A stretch of 8,957 nucleotides of DNA from Deltaproteobacteria bacterium (GTDB lineage Bacteria; Desulfobacterota; JAENJC01): contig JAENJC010000035.1 of assembly GCA_016844545.1 (NCBI GenBank), positions 1 to 8,957 of the forward strand. Direction: 5' to 3'. Below, piece by piece: positions 5,724-8,957 of the stretch. The notes beneath the pieces are model-generated. The model saw nothing but the letters and a program-made list of their open reading frames with translations, was not told the DNA's origin and searched no databases. Within the stretch, counting starts at the first letter, position 1. The number at the start of each line of letters is the position of its first letter. The position numbers were made by a program, and so were the translations under genes.

Positions 5724-6614
5724 TTAACGACTTTTTTTCCGTTTGACAACCTTGGGAGGCGCAGGCTTTTTCTTAGCTGCTATCCTTTCCTGTATCCCTT
5801 TTATTCTTAACTCCAGGACCCTTTCGTCGTGGTACGTCCCTCTAAGGAGTTCCAATATTGAAAGGGCCTCCTGGAGGTTCCCGTCCTCCTCTTTGGCCAG
5901 GGCGATCTCAAACCTGGCATCGGCTGCAAACCTGCTGTTGGGAAACTCTTCCAACAGCTCTTCAAACTCTTTTATTGCCTCGCCTGTCTTTCCTTCCAGA
6001 TAATAGGAGTTGGCTATCTGGTAGTGTACATCGTCTGCGTAATCTATGTCAGGATGCTCTTTCAGTATATTTTCGTACTGTTCCCTGCCCTTGCCAAACT
6101 CCTTCAAAAGTACGTAGCACTGCGCCATCTGATAGATCGCCTTGTCGGCCTCTTTCGGGAATACCTTGATAAAATGCTGATATTCGGCTATTGCCCCCTT
6201 CAGGTCTCCGAATTTATCCTTATAGATATCTGCTACTTTTCTCTGAGCGTCTGGCGAAAAAGGGCTTTCCGGGCTCATCTCAACAAGCCTTCTATATGCC
6301 TCTATAGCCTTCCAGTAATCCCGCAGGTTGAGATAGTTGATATTCCCGACCTGATAGAGAGCATCGGTTGCGAGATGCCCCTTTGGGTAATCCAAGACCA
6401 CCTTCTCGTATTGGGCAACAGCCTCTATGTATTTCTCCGCCTCCCACAGCTCCTCACCCTTTTTGTATGCCTCCCCGCCAGACCTGTCGCAGGCGGTCAA
6501 ATGGAACATCAAGACAGAGATCAATATAAGATGCCAGTAAAATAGGGGCGAACGGCCGTTCGCCCCTACAAACCGACCCCTGACCCCTGATCCCTGACCC
6601 CTTTCTTTATTCAC
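5724..6614 (-). CDS. TPR-repeat lipoprotein (BamD/YbgF-like)
   Basis: A 296-residue predicted lipoprotein from the GTG at 6614. A hydrophobic stretch (YWHLILISVLMFHLTAC) ends in the lipobox L-T-A-C at Cys42, so the mature protein should be lipid-anchored facing the periplasm. The remainder is about six tandem TPR units of 35-40 residues with typical Y-x-x-A-I/F-x-x-Y-x-x-(L/V)-x-x-x-(F/Y)-P endings (VVLDYP, FIKVFP, ILKEHP, LLEEFP), then a basic tail (KKKPAPPKVVKRKKSR). Such proteins act in outer-membrane protein assembly or as envelope scaffolds; which role is not resolvable here. The GTG overlaps the gyrA stop region, with GAGG 6 bases before it. The n-region of the signal peptide is encoded by a repeat and palindrome (6543-6601). 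An in-frame TTG near 6524 would avoid the repeat but gives a very short uncharged signal. Confidence 0.8.
   Translation of the reverse strand: MNKERGQGSGVRGRFVGANGRSPLFYWHLILISVLMFHLTACDRSGGEAYKKGEELWEAEKYIEAVAQYEKVVLDYPKGHLATDALYQVGNINYLNLRDYWKAIEAYRRLVEMSPESPFSPDAQRKVADIYKDKFGDLKGAIAEYQHFIKVFPKEADKAIYQMAQCYVLLKEFGKGREQYENILKEHPDIDYADDVHYQIANSYYLEGKTGEAIKEFEELLEEFPNSRFAADARFEIALAKEEDGNLQEALSILELLRGTYHDERVLELRIKGIQERIAAKKKPAPPKVVKRKKSR
6543..6568. repeat. 26-bp perfect palindrome, REP-like
   Basis: TAGGGGCGAAC, then GG, followed by its exact reverse complement, centred between 6555 and 6556, gives 26 bases with no mismatch and a strong potential hairpin. Short palindromes with GGGGCGAA arms look like the REP-type intergenic elements of several bacterial lineages. 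Here it falls inside the signal-peptide region of the TPR lipoprotein reading frame. Confidence 0.85.
6576..6601. repeat. 7-bp tandem repeat, 3.7 copies
   Basis: Units ACCCCTG, ACCCCTG, ATCCCTG and a partial ACCCC follow each other directly on the plus strand, next to the palindrome. Three 7-bp units equal 21 bp, so the array reads through the lipoprotein frame without a stop, as GQGSGVRG. Such arrays are prone to length change by replication slippage, and a single-unit change would shift the frame. Confidence 0.85.
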
Positions 6615-8957
6615 CCTTTTCCTCTTCTTCTTTCTCGGCAAGACGTGCCACACCTACTACCTTTTCGCCGCCTTCTACCCATATCAGCTTCACGCCCTGG
6701 GTGTTTCTTCCTATCACGGATATCCCTTTTACACCGGTCCTTACAACCTTTCCGTTACTGGTTATCATCATTACGTCATCATCATCTGTGACCTGCATGA
6801 CGCTAACAACGCTGCCGTTCCTCTTGGAGGTCTTTATAGTGATGACTCCCTTCCCTCCCCTATGCCGGAGAGGATACTCTGTCAGGTCGGTCCTCTTCCC
6901 GTAACCGTTCTCTGTGGCTGTCAATATGGTTGTACCTTCAGCAATCACCTGCATGCTGACTATAACGTCGTCATCCTCAAGTTCAATACCCTTGACGCCC
7001 CTTCCTACCCTTCCGATCTCCCTTACCTCTTCCTCCTTGAAGCGGATGGCCTTGCCGTTCTTTGTGCTAAGGATTATATCCTTACTCCCGTCTGTAATAT
7101 CCACAGCAACGAGGCTGTCTCCCTCATCAAGGTTCAGCGCAATGATCCCTCCTGTCCTCGGGTTTGAGTACGCCATAAGGTCTGACTTTTTGACTATGCC
7201 GTTCTTTGTCCCCATGACGATGTTCCTGTCCTTGGAAAATTCCCTTACAGGAAGCATGGCAGTTATCGCCTCGCCTAGTGCTAGACTCAGGAGGTTCACA
7301 ATCGCCTTACCCTTTGTAGTGGGGCCGCCGAGGGGAAGCTCATGCACCTTCAGCCAGTACACCTTCCCAATGCTGGTAAAAAAGAGGATGTAGCTGTGGG
7401 TTGAGGCTACGAAGAGGTGCGCCACAAAGTCCTCTTCCCTGGTGGTCATCCCCATCTTCCCTTTCCCTCCGCGATGCTGAGATCTGTATAAGCTCAAGGG
7501 GTTCCTCTTGATATACCCGGTGTGGGATACAGTTACAACCATATCCTCCTCTGCAATCATGTCTTCGATGCTTATATCCTTGCTCTGATCGATTATCTCG
7601 GTGCGCCTGTCGTTTCCGAACCTGTCCCTTATCTCCCTCAGTTCGTTAACAATGATGTTTAGGAGGAGCCTCTCACTCCCAAGTATCTCCTTCAGACCTT
7701 CTATGGTCTTCAGGGTCTCCCTGTGCTCATCCATTATCTTGTCCCTCTCAAGGCCTGTGAGCCTCTGGAGTTTCATGTCGAGGATGGCCTGGGCCTGGAC
7801 TTCCGTAAACCTGAACCTTGCGATCAACTTCCCCTGGGCGTCCTTTGGAGACAATGCCTCTTTTACGATGGTGATAACCTCGTCCAGGTTCTCCAGCGCT
7901 ATCTTAAGCCCCTCCAGGATATGCGCCCTGGCCTCCGCCTTTTTAAGGTCAAAGATGGTGCGTCTCGTAACCACCTCTTTCCTGTGTTTCACAAAGCACT
8001 GAAGGGTCTCTTTCAGAGTCAGTACCCTTGGCTGGCCGTCTACAATTGACAGGTTTATTATCCCAAAGGAATCCTGCATAGAGGTATACTTGTACAGCTG
8101 GTTTATAATGGCCCCTGCTATCTCGTCCTTCTTAAGCTCTATAACTATCCGCATCCCCTCTCTATCCGACTCGTCCCTCAGGTCAGCGATCCCTTCTATC
8201 TTCTTGTCCCTGACAAGCTCAGCAATCTTCTCGATCAGCCTTGCCTTATTGACCTGGTAAGGGAGTTCGGTGACTATTATCGCCTCTCTCTCACCCTTCT
8301 TCTTTTCAATGACTGTCCTTGCCCTCATCTGTATGATACCGCGGCCGGTCATGTAGGCCTGCGCTATTCCTTCTTTCCCGTGGATAAAACCTGCCGTGGG
8401 AAAGTCGGGGCCTGGGATATGCGCCATCAGTTCGGGTATGGTTATATCCGGATTGTTTATCAGGTCTATCGTCCCATCAATAATCTCTTTCAGGTTGTGT
8501 GGCGGGATATTGGTGGCCATGCCGACGGCAATTCCTCCTGAGCCGTTGACAAGGAGGTTCGGATATTTGGCCGGCAGGACTAAGGGCTCCACCATTGAGT
8601 CATCGTAGTTCGGTCCGAAGTCCACGGTATCCCTGTCTATGTCTTCGAGGAGCTCCTCTGCAAGCTTTGACATCCTTATCTCTGTGTAACGCATAGCAGC
8701 GGCAGAGTCGCCGTCAACGGAGCCGAAGTTCCCCTGGCCGTCAATGAGAGGACAGCGCATGGAGAAGTCCTGGGCCATCCTGACTATGGAGTCGTAAACA
8801 GCCACATCGCCGTGGGGGTGGTATTTACCTATGACGTCTCCGACAATACGGGCCGACTTCTTGTAAGGCTTGTCGTGGGTATTACTAAGCTCGTTCATGG
8901 CAAAAAGTATACGCCTGTGAACCGGCTTAAGCCCGTCCCTCACATCAGGGAGGGCCC
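6607..8957 (-). CDS. gyrA: DNA gyrase subunit A (5' end beyond the right edge)
   Basis: The window holds 782 residues of gyrase subunit A, which cuts and rejoins DNA to introduce negative supercoils with GyrB. The frame is open to the edge (ALPD-VRDGLKPVHRR), so about 32 N-terminal residues are missing; the apparent GTG start at 8943 is internal. The catalytic tyrosine is Tyr90 of the fragment in AAMRYTEIR (E. coli Y122). The quinolone region reads HPHGDVAVYD, with valine where E. coli has Ser83 and Asp kept at 87. The GyrA-box QHRGGKG, needed for DNA wrapping and diagnostic against ParC, opens the C-terminal beta-pinwheel, and related GG-containing blade motifs follow (RTGG, RHRGGKG). The tail EKEEEEKGE is acidic. 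The stop lies inside the overlap with the TPR lipoprotein start, suggesting co-transcription. Confidence 0.98.
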   Translation of the reverse strand, partial: ALPDVRDGLKPVHRRILFAMNELSNTHDKPYKKSARIVGDVIGKYHPHGDVAVYDSIVRMAQDFSMRCPLIDGQGNFGSVDGDSAAAMRYTEIRMSKLAEELLEDIDRDTVDFGPNYDDSMVEPLVLPAKYPNLLVNGSGGIAVGMATNIPPHNLKEIIDGTIDLINNPDITIPELMAHIPGPDFPTAGFIHGKEGIAQAYMTGRGIIQMRARTVIEKKKGEREAIIVTELPYQVNKARLIEKIAELVRDKKIEGIADLRDESDREGMRIVIELKKDEIAGAIINQLYKYTSMQDSFGIINLSIVDGQPRVLTLKETLQCFVKHRKEVVTRRTIFDLKKAEARAHILEGLKIALENLDEVITIVKEALSPKDAQGKLIARFRFTEVQAQAILDMKLQRLTGLERDKIMDEHRETLKTIEGLKEILGSERLLLNIIVNELREIRDRFGNDRRTEIIDQSKDISIEDMIAEEDMVVTVSHTGYIKRNPLSLYRSQHRGGKGKMGMTTREEDFVAHLFVASTHSYILFFTSIGKVYWLKVHELPLGGPTTKGKAIVNLLSLALGEAITAMLPVREFSKDRNIVMGTKNGIVKKSDLMAYSNPRTGGIIALNLDEGDSLVAVDITDGSKDIILSTKNGKAIRFKEEEVREIGRVGRGVKGIELEDDDVIVSMQVIAEGTTILTATENGYGKRTDLTEYPLRHRGGKGVITIKTSKRNGSVVSVMQVTDDDDVMMITSNGKVVRTGVKGISVIGRNTQGVKLIWVEGGEKVVGVARLAEKEEEEKGE

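Noticed and set aside
6024..6545. Plus-strand ORF of 173 codons opposite the TPR lipoprotein gene
   Set aside because: It is antisense to a well-supported TPR gene, shows no recognisable domain, and is explained by the codon bias of the real gene.
7601..8002. Plus-strand ORF rich in S, L and F inside gyrA
   Set aside because: Mirror translation of gyrA codons; the composition is typical of an antisense shadow.
8943..8957. GTG at 8943 as the true gyrA start
   Set aside because: The frame continues upstream as ALPD, matching the conserved RALPDVRDGLK of GyrA, so the gene is simply cut by the window edge.

Overview
The window looks like a stretch of chromosome from a Gram-negative bacterium that respires with multihaem c-type cytochromes. 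The Gram-negative call rests on a TPR lipoprotein of the BamD/YbgF type and a Tat export operon. Codon and gene style (frequent AGG and ATA codons, moderate GC by eye) and short REP-like palindromes between genes recall Nitrospirota or Desulfobacterota-type lineages. That placement is an impression, not a proof. There are no tRNA or rRNA genes, no CRISPR array, no transposase and no phage genes.

Layout: nearly everything is on the minus strand, read here from right to left. (1) gyrA enters from the right edge, missing about its first 32 codons, and ends at 6607. (2) A TPR lipoprotein gene (5724-6614) overlaps the gyrA stop. Its signal-peptide region contains a 26-bp perfect palindrome and a 7-bp tandem repeat. 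(3) A 190-bp gap (5534-5723) carries a candidate promoter and a PmrA/QseB-like direct repeat. (4) A cytochrome block follows: a PepSY-domain gene split by an apparent frameshift, a di-haem cytochrome b561, a second small b-type membrane cytochrome, and a periplasmic cytochrome c with ten haem-binding sites. (5) Next come a histone-deacetylase-fold (AcuC-like) deacetylase, a TatB/TatA-type protein and TatC. (6) On the plus strand, a metallophosphoesterase (165-899) converges on tatC with a 12-bp overlap. (7) At the left edge, the first codons of an inositol-monophosphatase-like gene run off the window.

How they may work together: the two b-type membrane proteins probably take electrons from the quinone pool and pass them to the decahaem cytochrome in the periplasm, with the PepSY protein as a small periplasmic accessory. 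Spacings of 4-bp overlap, 11 bp and 17 bp support co-transcription of these four genes. The deacetylase and tat genes follow on the same strand with gaps of at most about 120 bp and no obvious terminator, so they may share the transcript. No stretch above 300 bases lacks a gene. The points most worth a second look are the repeat-derived signal-peptide region, the PepSY frameshift, the compact PepSY-b-b-c10 module with one non-canonical haem site, and valine at the quinolone-contact position of GyrA.
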